DNA from: JAGMES01 sp023128035
GTDB lineage: Bacteria > Bacillota > Halanaerobiia > DY22613
DNA length: 64,000 bases
Assembly: GCA_030627905.1 (NCBI GenBank)
Contig: DAOVRZ010000001.1
Span: forward strand, 49,215 to 113,214
Direction: 5' to 3'
Notes under the pieces: model-generated
Databases searched by the model: none
Seen by the model: only the letters and a program-made list of their open reading frames with translations
Told to the model about the DNA's origin: nothing
Program-made: the position numbers and the translations under genes
Part shown: piece by piece, positions 32,087 to 40,518 of the stretch
Layout of the letters: each line of letters starts with the position of its first letter
Position numbering within the stretch: the first letter of the stretch is position 1

Positions 32087-34615
32087 TTGGTGTTTTTAGA
32101 TGATTTGATATGTTTTGAAGCAATTGAAAAGCTGAAAAAGGAAATTACAGATGCAAAAGGTCAGGAAGTGGTCTCTAAGGGTTTCATCAATTCTGAGACT
32201 GGTATGATTGACCAAATAGAGATTTTAGCGCGAGGTCATTCCACAGCAGCACCTGCTATTATTAATACTTTAAAGCCGGCCACGGTTTTCATTCATAACC
32301 ATCCATCTGGTCGGTTAATTCCTTCTGATGCAGATTTAAGAGTAGCTTCTAAGGTTGGGAGTCGCGGGGCAGGATTTTTAATTATTAATAATCAAGTATC
32401 AGAAGGATATATGGTTGTAGAACCATATATACCAAAGGACCGAAACAGGTTGAAAACCAGTGATATTATACAGTTTTTTGATAATGATGGAGCGTTAAGC
32501 TGTGGATTAGAAAAATATGAATATCGTTCTCAGCAAATTGATCTGGTTAAATCGATTGTATATAGCTTTAATAATCGTCGTCATCTTATGGCAGAAGCTG
32601 GAACAGGTACAGGTAAGTCAATGGCATATTTAGTTCCTGCTGTTCAGTGGGCAGTAAACAACGGCGAAAAAGTGGTGGTTTCAACTAATACGATTAATCT
32701 TCAGGAACAACTATTTTTTAAAGATATCCCTCTTTTAGAGAGAACGTTGACTCCTTTGTTGTCAAGGGAGTTTAAAAGTGTTTTGGTTAAAGGTAGACGT
32801 AATTATATCTGTCTTAGAAAGTTAAATTATTTAAATCAGGGTCATGAAGAATTGGGTGACGAGGAACTTGAGGTCATGACTCAGATTAATCATTTGGTTT
32901 TTAAAGAAAATGTTGGTTCAAAAAGTGAATTTTCCTTTCAACCACCAAATGATTTATGGGAAAAGATATCATCGGAAGCAGAAACCTGTTTGAGAAGTAA
33001 ATGTCCTCATTTTCGGGGATGTTTTCTTCATTGTGCTAGAAGAGAGGCAGCAGGAGCTGATCTGTTGATTGTGAACCATCATTTGCTTTTCGCGGATTTA
33101 GGAGTCCGAAAAGAGCGAGGTGATGGTGAAATGGCTGTTTTACCTAAATATAAGCATTTAGTTTTAGATGAAGCTCATAATATTGAACATGTGGCTACAG
33201 AGTATTTGGGTTATCAATTGACCAGATATAGTTTTTTACGTCTACTTCAATTTATTTATAATACGAAAGATACGAGGCATCAACAGGGTTTGTTATTAGG
33301 GATTCGTGGAGCATTGACTAAAGCGACATTAAGCAATGATTTGAAATATGAGGCTCTCAGGTTAATTGATATAGAGATAGTTCCTGCTTTTTTGAAAGTT
33401 CGAGATTTTGGACATCATTTTTTTAATCAAGTTGCTGAATTTTTTTCAATGTATCAAAGTAGTGAGAAAAATACTGGTGAAAACAAACTGCGTTTGACGA
33501 AAAGTACAACTTGTAATTCTGAGTGGCAAGATGAAGTTTGTTCAGCAGGTGAGGATTTGATGAATGCCTTAAACCAACTTGGACGTAAAATGAGATTATT
33601 GTATTTGGAGATGGATCAATTTCTTTCTGAAGAAGTACCAGATTATGAAAGTCTTTTGATTGAATTAGAAGGCAGGATTACTCAACTTCAAAGAGTTTGG
33701 AGAACAATCGAATTTATTGTCAATATAGAGGATGAGAATTTTGTATATTGGTTGGAAGTGTCTTATCGTAAAAAAAATGAACTCTATTGTACTTTACAGG
33801 CAGCTCCATTAGAGATTGCTGGAGAGATTAATGAACATGTGGTAGATGCTTTGGATACAGTTATTTTTACTTCTGCGACTTTAACAGTACACGGGAATTT
33901 TAAATACCTAAGTGAGAGTTTGGGTCTAGCTCATGAGCGGGTAGATGATTTAATCGTTGGTTCACCTTTTAATTATCAGGAACAAGCCATGGTAGCTATA
34001 GCAAAAGATATTTCATCACCCAATATGACAAGCTATTCAAAAGAAGTACAAGGACATCTTTTGGAACTTTTAAAAGTCATGAGGGGGAGGAGCTTGGTTC
34101 TCTTCACATCATATCGAATGCTAAACTTTTTTTATCAAGCATTGAAAATGCCTTTATTGGAACAAGGAATTCAGATTTTTAAACAAGGGGAAAGTTCGCG
34201 TCAAAAGATTATTCAAAACTTTAAGGGTGGAGAATGCGGGGTTATCTTTGGAACATCTAGTTTTTGGGAAGGAATAGATATTCCAGGGGACGATCTTTCT
34301 TGTGTAGTGATTATGAAATTACCCTTCCAGGTTCCCTCAGAACCGATTGTGGAAGCAAGGGTTGAGAAGATGGAGCGAGAAGGCAAAAATCCTTTTATTC
34401 ACTTTATGTTACCAAATGCAGTGATAAAATTTAAACAAGGATTTGGACGCTTGGTTCGTTCTAAAGATGATCGAGGTGTAGTCGTAGTTTTTGATCCACG
34501 AATTTATGTTAAATCGTATGGTAAAATCTTTTTAAAATCTTTACCTGAAAATACAGGGATTTATATAAATACTTTTGATCAATTGATCAAAAAAGTTGAA
34601 GATTTTATATTATAG
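32087..34615 (+). CDS. RadC/JAMM-DinG helicase fusion
   Basis: 842 residues. Residues about 1-115 carry a RadC/MPN-like domain with the JAMM ligands in HNHPSGRLIPSDAD (about 70). From about 150 a DinG/XPD-type superfamily 2 helicase follows: Walker A AEAGTGTGKSMAY (about 169), four Cys for an iron-sulfur cluster (CLRSKCPHFRGCFLHC, about 300), DEAH box (LVLDEAHNIEH), motif SATL and the C-terminal QGFGRLVRS. DinG unwinds R-loops and D-loops. Start is TTG 32087 or GTG 32090 behind GGGAGTGG. The fusion joins a DNA-repair-associated protease-like domain to a repair helicase. Confidence 0.88.
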   Translation: MVFLDDLICFEAIEKLKKEITDAKGQEVVSKGFINSETGMIDQIEILARGHSTAAPAIINTLKPATVFIHNHPSGRLIPSDADLRVASKVGSRGAGFLIINNQVSEGYMVVEPYIPKDRNRLKTSDIIQFFDNDGALSCGLEKYEYRSQQIDLVKSIVYSFNNRRHLMAEAGTGTGKSMAYLVPAVQWAVNNGEKVVVSTNTINLQEQLFFKDIPLLERTLTPLLSREFKSVLVKGRRNYICLRKLNYLNQGHEELGDEELEVMTQINHLVFKENVGSKSEFSFQPPNDLWEKISSEAETCLRSKCPHFRGCFLHCARREAAGADLLIVNHHLLFADLGVRKERGDGEMAVLPKYKHLVLDEAHNIEHVATEYLGYQLTRYSFLRLLQFIYNTKDTRHQQGLLLGIRGALTKATLSNDLKYEALRLIDIEIVPAFLKVRDFGHHFFNQVAEFFSMYQSSEKNTGENKLRLTKSTTCNSEWQDEVCSAGEDLMNALNQLGRKMRLLYLEMDQFLSEEVPDYESLLIELEGRITQLQRVWRTIEFIVNIEDENFVYWLEVSYRKKNELYCTLQAAPLEIAGEINEHVVDALDTVIFTSATLTVHGNFKYLSESLGLAHERVDDLIVGSPFNYQEQAMVAIAKDISSPNMTSYSKEVQGHLLELLKVMRGRSLVLFTSYRMLNFFYQALKMPLLEQGIQIFKQGESSRQKIIQNFKGGECGVIFGTSSFWEGIDIPGDDLSCVVIMKLPFQVPSEPIVEARVEKMEREGKNPFIHFMLPNAVIKFKQGFGRLVRSKDDRGVVVVFDPRIYVKSYGKIFLKSLPENTGIYINTFDQLIKKVEDFIL

Positions 34616-34642
34616 GGTAATTGAATTTTATGGGGGTGTGTA

Positions 34643-35569
34643 ATGAAGGGTTATAGAGTCCAGATAATTTTTACAGTGTTAATTTTAAGTATCCTTTTTA
34701 TAAATGTATCACATGTTGTAGCTAAAAATGAACCGGTATTCCGTCTGGTTTACACAATTCAAGAAGGCGACAATCTTACTTTTATTGCTAAAAAATATAA
34801 TATAAAGGTTTCGGTGATAAAAAAAGCAAATGATTTAACAGACAAAACTGTTTTATATCCGGGAAAAGAAATAAGAATCCCTTTTGGTGATCAATCTTTT
34901 TTTGAGGAAGTGAATCTTCCAGAGGCGACTCTTTTTTCTTCTACAGGATTAGAATTTAAACTGATGGATTGGGGAGAATACTCTGTTCGAATTGCCAAAG
35001 AAAAGATAAAAGTTAATATTCCGACTAGTGCACGCATCGTATATCATATTCAAAGAGGAGATAATTTATATGATCTGGCTCAGGAATTTAGTACTACTGT
35101 TTCGGTAATCAAGGCTTTAAATAATTTAGATAATTCCGCAATTCGAATTGGTCAGGAGATTATTTTGCCAACTAAGGGATTGACAGCTAAGCAGATTTTA
35201 TCTAGAACAATTTCAGATTATGAGTTAAATTTGTTGGCTCGAGTAATTCATGGTGAATCCCGAGGTGAGCCTTATTTAGGAAAAGTTGCAGTTGGAGCTG
35301 TAATCTTAAATCGTGTTATTAGTTCCCGTTTTTCAAATACAATTGAGAAGGTGATTTTGCAAAAATCTCAATTTGAAGCTGTTAGTAATGGACAAATAAA
35401 TCTTAAGCCTTCATCATCTGCTTATAAGGCAGCAAGGGAAGCATTAAATGGCAGTGATCCAACATTAGGAGCTTTGTACTTTATAAATCCTAAATATGCT
35501 CCTAACGCTTGGTGGTTTAATCGTAAACAAAAAACTGTTACTATCGGGGGGCATGTTTTTGCAAAGTAA
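34643..35569 (+). CDS. Spore cortex-lytic enzyme SleB-like, two LysM domains
   Basis: 308 residues. An N-terminal signal or anchor (VQIIFTVLILSILFINVSHVVA), two LysM motifs (YTIQEGDNLTFIAKKYNIK and YHIQRGDNLYDLAQEF) and a C-terminal Hydrolase_2/SleB catalytic domain (ELNLLARVIHGESRGEPYLGK with the catalytic Glu; AKYAPNAWWF-like end). Such enzymes cut muramic-lactam peptidoglycan in germination. It starts 28 bases after the helicase gene behind GGGGGTG. Confidence 0.9.
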   Translation: MKGYRVQIIFTVLILSILFINVSHVVAKNEPVFRLVYTIQEGDNLTFIAKKYNIKVSVIKKANDLTDKTVLYPGKEIRIPFGDQSFFEEVNLPEATLFSSTGLEFKLMDWGEYSVRIAKEKIKVNIPTSARIVYHIQRGDNLYDLAQEFSTTVSVIKALNNLDNSAIRIGQEIILPTKGLTAKQILSRTISDYELNLLARVIHGESRGEPYLGKVAVGAVILNRVISSRFSNTIEKVILQKSQFEAVSNGQINLKPSSSAYKAAREALNGSDPTLGALYFINPKYAPNAWWFNRKQKTVTIGGHVFAK

Positions 35570-35573
35570 TCAA

Positions 35574-35690
35574 GTGAACTCGTCCAGCTAAAGCTGAACA
35601 TTGGGGCTTCAGTAGGGGATTCTACCCCCACTGAAGATTAAAAACAATTCCCATCACTTATAGAAGTGGGGGTCTTAACTCAAAAGATAA
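35574..35690 (+). repeat. Family 1 structured repeat, copy A
   Basis: 117 bp, starting GTGAACTCGTCCAGC and ending CTTAACTCAAAAGATAA. Three hairpins: CAGCT/AGCTG; CTTCAGT-GGGG/CCCC-ACTGAAG (35608-35637); and an ACTT/AAGT-tipped hairpin rich in C/G (35649-35672). It starts four bases after the SleB stop and differs from copy B at only about three positions. Confidence 0.85.
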
Positions 35691-35725
35691 ATTTAAGATG
35701 TAATATGTAGTTATTGTATGGCTTT
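35691..35725 (+). repeat. Degenerate family 2 tail
   Basis: TTTAAGATGTAATATGTAGTTATTGTATGG matches the 3' hairpin of family 2 (TTAAGATGTAATAGCGTAGTTATTACATCG) with G-U pairs replacing Watson-Crick pairs. It abuts family 1 copy A, making a composite. Confidence 0.65.
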
Positions 35726-35835
35726 AACCTTTTAAGGCAATTTGAGAACAATTCTATTTTTAAATTGCCCTATGATGAAAAATCATTTAACTTTATGTAA
35801 ATGTATAAAAAAAATAAAATATGCTTCATATTTGC

Positions 35836-35864
35836 TTTACTGTTCTGTAAAAAAATGATATAAT
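35836..35864 (+). promoter_or_regulatory. Promoter of the GGDEF-like gene
   Basis: TTTACT and a consensus TATAAT with 17-base spacing, followed by GGAAGGCGG and the ATG at 35910. Confidence 0.7.
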
Positions 35865-35909
35865 ATCAAGTGAGTGGATAGAATATTTTAGGAAGGCGGT
35901 AGATGTGCG

Positions 35910-36455
35910 ATGAGTAGGGAGAAACCAAAGGTTCTTTTAAATATTATGGATCGGGTTTACATCGACAGTCTTACCTCTGCTTATAACCGAAAATTTTTTA
36001 ATGACCATTTGAAAAAAGCTCTTGTAAAAGCGATGGAGGAAAACTTAATTTATTCATTACTTTTGCTTGATTTTGATGATTTTGATCATTTTAATAAAAT
36101 GAATGGCTTTGACAGTGGTGATCAAGTATTACAGCAATTCGGTTATTTGATGAAAAGACATCTTCGTGAGGGAGACTTTATTGTAAGGTATACAGATGCA
36201 CAATTCCTCATTGTTTTGGTAGAAGCGGATAAGGAGACTGGTTTTGCTGTTGCTGAACGTCTGCGGAAATTGATTGAAATGCATCAGTTTCCAGGGGAAC
36301 AAATTCAACCAGATGGAAAACTAACAGTATCAATTGGACTGGCTACTTTTCCTGATGATGGAGAAAGTATCGAGTTTTTGATCAAACGTGCCGATACAGC
36401 ACTTTATAAGGCTAAAAAAAGAATGAAAAACCGGGTAGAAGTATTCAATCTTTAG
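35910..36455 (+). CDS. Degenerate GGDEF-domain protein
   Basis: 181 residues forming one GGDEF domain: DSLTSAYNRKFFNDHLKKAL, LLLDFDDFDHFNKMNGFDSGDQVL and the C-terminal VSIGLATFPDDGESIEFLIKRADTALYKAKK. The active-site loop that should read GGDEF reads YTDAQF, so diguanylate cyclase activity is probably lost; the RxxD inhibitory site is not clear. It may act as a GTP- or c-di-GMP-binding regulator or be decaying. No other sensor domain. Monocistronic with its own promoter and terminator. Confidence 0.85.
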   Translation: MSREKPKVLLNIMDRVYIDSLTSAYNRKFFNDHLKKALVKAMEENLIYSLLLLDFDDFDHFNKMNGFDSGDQVLQQFGYLMKRHLREGDFIVRYTDAQFLIVLVEADKETGFAVAERLRKLIEMHQFPGEQIQPDGKLTVSIGLATFPDDGESIEFLIKRADTALYKAKKRMKNRVEVFNL

Positions 36456-36500
36456 TTTGAGGATACCGAAACTTTCGATTATGAATTTGTGTTATACATA

Positions 36501-36550
36501 AAAAAGATGGCAAAAAACATTGGATATCCAATGTTTTTTGCCATCTTTTT
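36501..36550. terminator. Bidirectional 25-bp perfect terminator
   Basis: A perfect 50-base palindrome centred on TGGATATCCA with A/T flanks. It separates the + strand GGDEF gene from the converging minus-strand amidase gene. Confidence 0.9.
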
Positions 36551-36555
36551 ATTAT

Positions 36556-37749
36556 TCACTGAAACATTTCTTTTGTTAATGGTTTATCAAAGATAATATG
36601 TCCTGCGATGGTTTCACCTTTATGGCCTTCGATAAGTATTTGTACTTGATCGATTCCTGGTAGATTTGTTAGTGTTTTAACGATAGATTCTACTGTAAGT
36701 TTTTCAGCTTCTGCGCCACCCCAATGCTGTTTATTTAAATTTTGATCAAAATTTAATGTCGCTAATCCATTTTGAACTCTTATTGAGAGAAGTTTAGTCT
36801 CTTTTGGAATAATAGAAATGAGATTTTTATCTTCAGGTCCTTCGATTAGTTTAGTAATCGTTTCAACTGCGGTACGTTCAAGAAAAGATAAATGATCTGT
36901 TCCAGTAACAGTCAAAATTTTTTCACGGGGGAGTGGGATATGGATAGGGATTAAATCTATACTTTGCTGAGTTATCTCAGCGAAGTATAGATTTAAACCA
37001 TCATTTAATACACATTCCTGTTGAAGAGTTTTATGATTCATCAATACGTTATCGTCTAATTGATTCTTTGATGTAAATTGTTCATGAAAGAAGGTGGTTA
37101 GACCATCACGAATTGCTATTGCAATCTTTTTTTGTTCTGTTGGATTAGTGATTCGTTTTCGATCAATTGGATTTGAAATGAAACCTATCTCAACAAGGAC
37201 AGCTGGACATTTGGTTTTTTTTAAGACATAATAGTTACCTTTATCTATAGAACGGTAATTGTCTGGTTGTATTTTTTTTAATTGTTCTTGAATTTTTTCT
37301 GATAAAAGTTTTGCTTCTTTGCCTTCATAATAATAAACTTGACCGCCATATGGCTTTGGAGAGGGAAATTTATTAACATGAATACTGATGAAGACGTCAG
37401 CTTTAACTTCATTAGCTTTGCGAGCACGATAGATAATATCTTCGCGGCGGCTATTGTTATATAATGAATCATCTTCTCTTGTCATAACAACTTTGATATT
37501 AGATTCTTCTAATAATTTTTTTAGTTGAAAGGCAACTTCTAAATTAATGGTTTTTTCTTTTATTCCGTTGTAATGGGCTCCAGGATCAATGGAACCGTGT
37601 CCTGCATCAATTACTACAACTTTTTTCACGTTGGAAAAACAAGAAATCAGTTTGGGAATGTTCGAAGCGAGAGAAATTCCAACTAAAAAAAGAAGTGCTG
37701 CGATAAAACAAAGAAATAATTGCTTTTTTCTGGTACAAACAATCTGCAC
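36556..37749 (-). CDS. N-acetylmuramoyl-L-alanine amidase with GerM domain
   Basis: 397 residues. An N-terminal membrane anchor (KKQLFLCFIAALLFLVG) is followed by an Amidase_3 domain: VVIDAGHGSIDPGA, a Glu in EKTINLEVAF, DVFISIHVNKFPS and CPAVLVEIGFISNP carry the zinc and catalytic ligands. A C-terminal GerM/sporulation domain (about 265-390, IPKETKLLSIRVQNGLATLNFD) completes it. The GTG at 37749 is preferred: AAGGGGGGAAG lies just before it and within the apparent N-terminus from the ATG at 37773. Likely a spore-coat or cortex amidase. The only large minus-strand gene. Confidence 0.88.
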   Translation of the reverse strand: MQIVCTRKKQLFLCFIAALLFLVGISLASNIPKLISCFSNVKKVVVIDAGHGSIDPGAHYNGIKEKTINLEVAFQLKKLLEESNIKVVMTREDDSLYNNSRREDIIYRARKANEVKADVFISIHVNKFPSPKPYGGQVYYYEGKEAKLLSEKIQEQLKKIQPDNYRSIDKGNYYVLKKTKCPAVLVEIGFISNPIDRKRITNPTEQKKIAIAIRDGLTTFFHEQFTSKNQLDDNVLMNHKTLQQECVLNDGLNLYFAEITQQSIDLIPIHIPLPREKILTVTGTDHLSFLERTAVETITKLIEGPEDKNLISIIPKETKLLSIRVQNGLATLNFDQNLNKQHWGGAEAEKLTVESIVKTLTNLPGIDQVQILIEGHKGETIAGHIIFDKPLTKEMFQ

Positions 37750-37908
37750 TAAGCTTCCCCCCTTTGCAATCATACTATATATATATTTAAGTAAAATGAA
37801 TATTATGAGACTTTTTTGTTAAGCATATTTTTCCATGAAAATGAATAAGTCTGTTATACAGATTCATCTACTGAAATAGATAATGAATTTGGGAGGAGGG
37901 ATATTAAA

Positions 37909-38697
37909 ATGAGTGTATTCATCACTTCAAGGCGAAGTGCAGTGATTATTACTTGTTTAGTTTTGGTTTTAACCTTTTTTTTAGGAATGTTTATTGATGA
38001 TGTTGGAGAGAGAATATTGAGTGTTATTGCTAAACGATTAGTTCCAATTTACAAGGTAGATACAACTGAGAAAAGAATTGCTATTACTATTGATGGATTT
38101 TGGGGTGCAGAGAAAACACCAGAGATTCTAAATATTTTAGATAAAAATAAAATAAAGATCACCTTTTTCTTCGGAGGGCCATGGTTAGAGAAGTATCCTG
38201 CTATGGCGAAAGAGATAGCAAAACGAGGACATGAGATTGGAAATCATAGTTATACTCATCCCCACTCAAATTCCTTGACTTCATCGCAATTAAAAGAAGA
38301 GTTGGATAAGACCTCTTATTTGATTCAGGAATTGACGGGTAAATGGCCCCGTTTTTTTAGACCACCTTTTGGGGAATATAATAATAAGGTGATTCAGGTT
38401 TGTGAAGAAGAAAATTATCAGGTGATTCAGTGGAGTATTGATTCCTTGGATTGGAAAGATCCTGGAGTTCATTTTATGGTTAAACGGGTTTTGGATCGGG
38501 CTGGTCCAGGAGAGATTGTGCTAATGCATAATAATGGTAATCAAACAGCAGAAGCTTTAAAGATTATTATTCCAAGATTAATTGAGATGGGTTATAAGAT
38601 TGTTCCATTATCTATACTTGTATATGAGGACAATTACTATATTGAAAGCCATTCTGGTATTCAAAAAAGGATTTCTCGTCTAAAGGAGGAGTCCTAA
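37909..38697 (+). CDS. Polysaccharide deacetylase (PdaB/YlxY-like) 1
   Basis: 262 residues, NodB homology domain behind one N-terminal membrane segment. The metal-binding HEIGNHSYTHPH motif, RFFRPPFGEYN, the IQWSIDSLDWKDPG segment and IVLMHNN are intact. The first motif reads TIDGFWGAEK in place of TFDDG, similar to sporulation-type deacetylases where the second Asp is replaced. Expected to deacetylate cell-wall or spore cortex glycan outside the membrane. It overlaps the next deacetylase by one base. Confidence 0.85.
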   Translation: MSVFITSRRSAVIITCLVLVLTFFLGMFIDDVGERILSVIAKRLVPIYKVDTTEKRIAITIDGFWGAEKTPEILNILDKNKIKITFFFGGPWLEKYPAMAKEIAKRGHEIGNHSYTHPHSNSLTSSQLKEELDKTSYLIQELTGKWPRFFRPPFGEYNNKVIQVCEEENYQVIQWSIDSLDWKDPGVHFMVKRVLDRAGPGEIVLMHNNGNQTAEALKIIIPRLIEMGYKIVPLSILVYEDNYYIESHSGIQKRISRLKEES

Positions 38698-39434
38698 TGA
38701 AAGTTTTTGTTATTCAGCTTAAGAAAAGCTATTACTGGACATTGGCTGCCCTTTTGGTGATGGGGCTTTTTTGGTACACAGATATTTTGAGTATTGTAAA
38801 TGTCCCTGTAAGTGGAATAGCACCTTATTATCATGGAGATCCAAAAGTACCAAATATGAGTTTAACAATCAATGTAGATTGGGGAGAAGAGTATATTCCA
38901 CTGATGTTAGAAATTTTACAACAAAAAAATGTAAAAGCGACTTTTTTTATAACTGGAAAATGGGTAGAAAAATTTCCTGATCTTGTTAGGCGAATTCATA
39001 AGAGTGGTCATGAGATTGGGCTTCATGGATATTCTCATGTTGATCCAACTAAACTTACTTATATTGGGATGGTTCAACATATAAAAAAAAATGAAGAAGT
39101 TATTTTTAATATTTTAGGCATTCAAACAAACCTTTATGCCCCGCCTTCAGGAGATTATAATAAGTCATTGGTAGAGGTAGCTAATGAACTAGGATATAAA
39201 CTAATAAGGTGGTCAGCTGATACGATTGATTGGCAGAGACCTTCACCTCAGGTTATTATTAATCGAGTGATGAGGAAGGCATCGAATGGCGGGATTGTTT
39301 TGATGCATCCTATTGAACAGACAGTCCAGGCGTTGCCTAAGATGATTGATAATTTGCAGGTTAAGGGGTATCAGTTAGTAACTGTTTCTAAATTACTTCA
39401 ACCAGTAAAGTCTGGTGAGCAAGATGAAAACTAA
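38697..39434 (+). CDS. Polysaccharide deacetylase (PdaB/YlxY-like) 2
   Basis: 245 residues, starting in the TAATG overlap with the previous gene. A membrane anchor, INVDWGEEYIP (first motif), HEIGLHGYSHVDP, LYAPPSGDYNKS, IRWSADTIDWQRP and GIVLMHP follow the NodB order. Tandem paralogue of the upstream gene (similar length, order and motifs), so the pair probably arose by duplication. Its tail overlaps the possible ATG of the VanW gene. Confidence 0.85.
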   Translation: MKVFVIQLKKSYYWTLAALLVMGLFWYTDILSIVNVPVSGIAPYYHGDPKVPNMSLTINVDWGEEYIPLMLEILQQKNVKATFFITGKWVEKFPDLVRRIHKSGHEIGLHGYSHVDPTKLTYIGMVQHIKKNEEVIFNILGIQTNLYAPPSGDYNKSLVEVANELGYKLIRWSADTIDWQRPSPQVIINRVMRKASNGGIVLMHPIEQTVQALPKMIDNLQVKGYQLVTVSKLLQPVKSGEQDEN

Positions 39435-39473
39435 TAAATTTATATCGTTATTTGAGAGTAGTTTTTTTTTCGT

Positions 39474-40307
39474 TTGCGTAAGCATATCTGGTTTCTCATC
39501 ATATGTATTTTAGCTGTATTAATTTTTATTTTACCTTTTTTAACGTCTACAATAAAACAGTATAATCGTTTATATTATGGAATTCCTAAAGGAGTACAGA
39601 TTGGAAATATAAATATAAGTGGATATTATCCACAAGAGGTGCGAAATTTACTTTTAAAAGAAGGATTAAATTTAGTCTGTTGGCCAGAATCTGCTAGTTT
39701 GAGCCACAATGGAGTCATAACTCAAGAAAAGTGGGGGAAGATTCTAGATCTGCCAGCAACGATGGCCAGGCTTGAATCTGCAAAAGAGGGAGATATAATT
39801 GACCCTGTTTTTGTATTTATAACTCCATCATTAACTTCAAAAGAGATTTTATCAGTAACTCGTTCATTAGGAGTTTTTGATACTTTTATTGGTGGAACAA
39901 AGGATAGATACCATAATATCGAACTGGCAGGAAAATTGATCAATTTTACTTTAATCTTGCCAGAAGAGGTTTTCTCCTTTAATCAATCTGTGGGATCACC
40001 TGTAAAAGAACGTGGTTTTCTTAGAGCTCCTATCATTGTTGATAATGAGCTAGTACCTGGTTATGGCGGTGGAATATGTCAGCTTTCTTCTACTCTATAT
40101 AATGCTGCATTGAAAGCTCAATTAAAAATTATCGAACGGCATAGCCATTCTAAAAAGGTGAATTATGTTCCTCCTGGGAAAGATGCTACTGTTGCTTATG
40201 ATTATTTAGATTTTAAGTTTATAAATTCCTTGAACTATCCAATTTTAATCCGTGTTTGGGTTGAAGGAAACCGATTAAAGGTTGGTATCTTTGGGAGTGA
40301 TGTTTGA
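39474..40307 (+). CDS. VanW family protein (start uncertain across a T9 run)
   Basis: 277 residues from a TTG at 39474: one membrane segment then a VanW domain with YHNIELAGKLINFTLILPEEVFSFNQSVG, GYGGGICQLSSTLYNAAL and RHSHSKKVNYVPPGKDATV. VanW function is unknown; it is common next to cell-wall genes. The TTG has no ribosome-binding site. An ATG at 39424, overlapping the previous stop and preceded by GGTGAG, reads MKTNKFISLFESSFFF and joins the VanW frame if one T is added to the T9 run at 39462-39470. Slippage or a frameshift is likely. Confidence 0.8.
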   Translation: MRKHIWFLIICILAVLIFILPFLTSTIKQYNRLYYGIPKGVQIGNINISGYYPQEVRNLLLKEGLNLVCWPESASLSHNGVITQEKWGKILDLPATMARLESAKEGDIIDPVFVFITPSLTSKEILSVTRSLGVFDTFIGGTKDRYHNIELAGKLINFTLILPEEVFSFNQSVGSPVKERGFLRAPIIVDNELVPGYGGGICQLSSTLYNAALKAQLKIIERHSHSKKVNYVPPGKDATVAYDYLDFKFINSLNYPILIRVWVEGNRLKVGIFGSDV

Positions 40308-40333
40308 CGCTGATTATTGAGATGTGCTATAAT
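40304..40333 (+). promoter_or_regulatory. Promoter upstream of dut
   Basis: TTGACG and TATAAT with 18-base spacing and a TG extension. A weak hairpin and then family 2 copy 2 separate it from dut. Confidence 0.65.
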
Positions 40334-40395
40334 ATTCTTATCTTCTGTATAGAAAAGAGGGTCAGATTTTTTCGGTGCCACTCTTTTTCTTTTAA

Positions 40396-40493
40396 CAACA
40401 TTTTCGGAAGGCTAAAATCTCCCATCTTCTATAAGTGGGGGGTAAATTATCTTGTTAAACTTAAGAGATAATAACGTAGTTATTATCTCGACT
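40396..40493 (+). repeat. Family 2 structured repeat, copy 2 (internally deleted)
   Basis: 98 bp. It keeps the 5' arm CAACATTTTCGGAAGG and the GTTAAACTTAAG-hairpin-CGACT end but lacks the CCTTCCGAAA 3' arm. Its second hairpin is GAGATAATA/TATTATCTC, with paired changes relative to copy 1. It lies in the leader of dut. Confidence 0.78.
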
Positions 40494-40518
40494 TTATGGT
40501 AAAAGAAGGGGGAGTATA

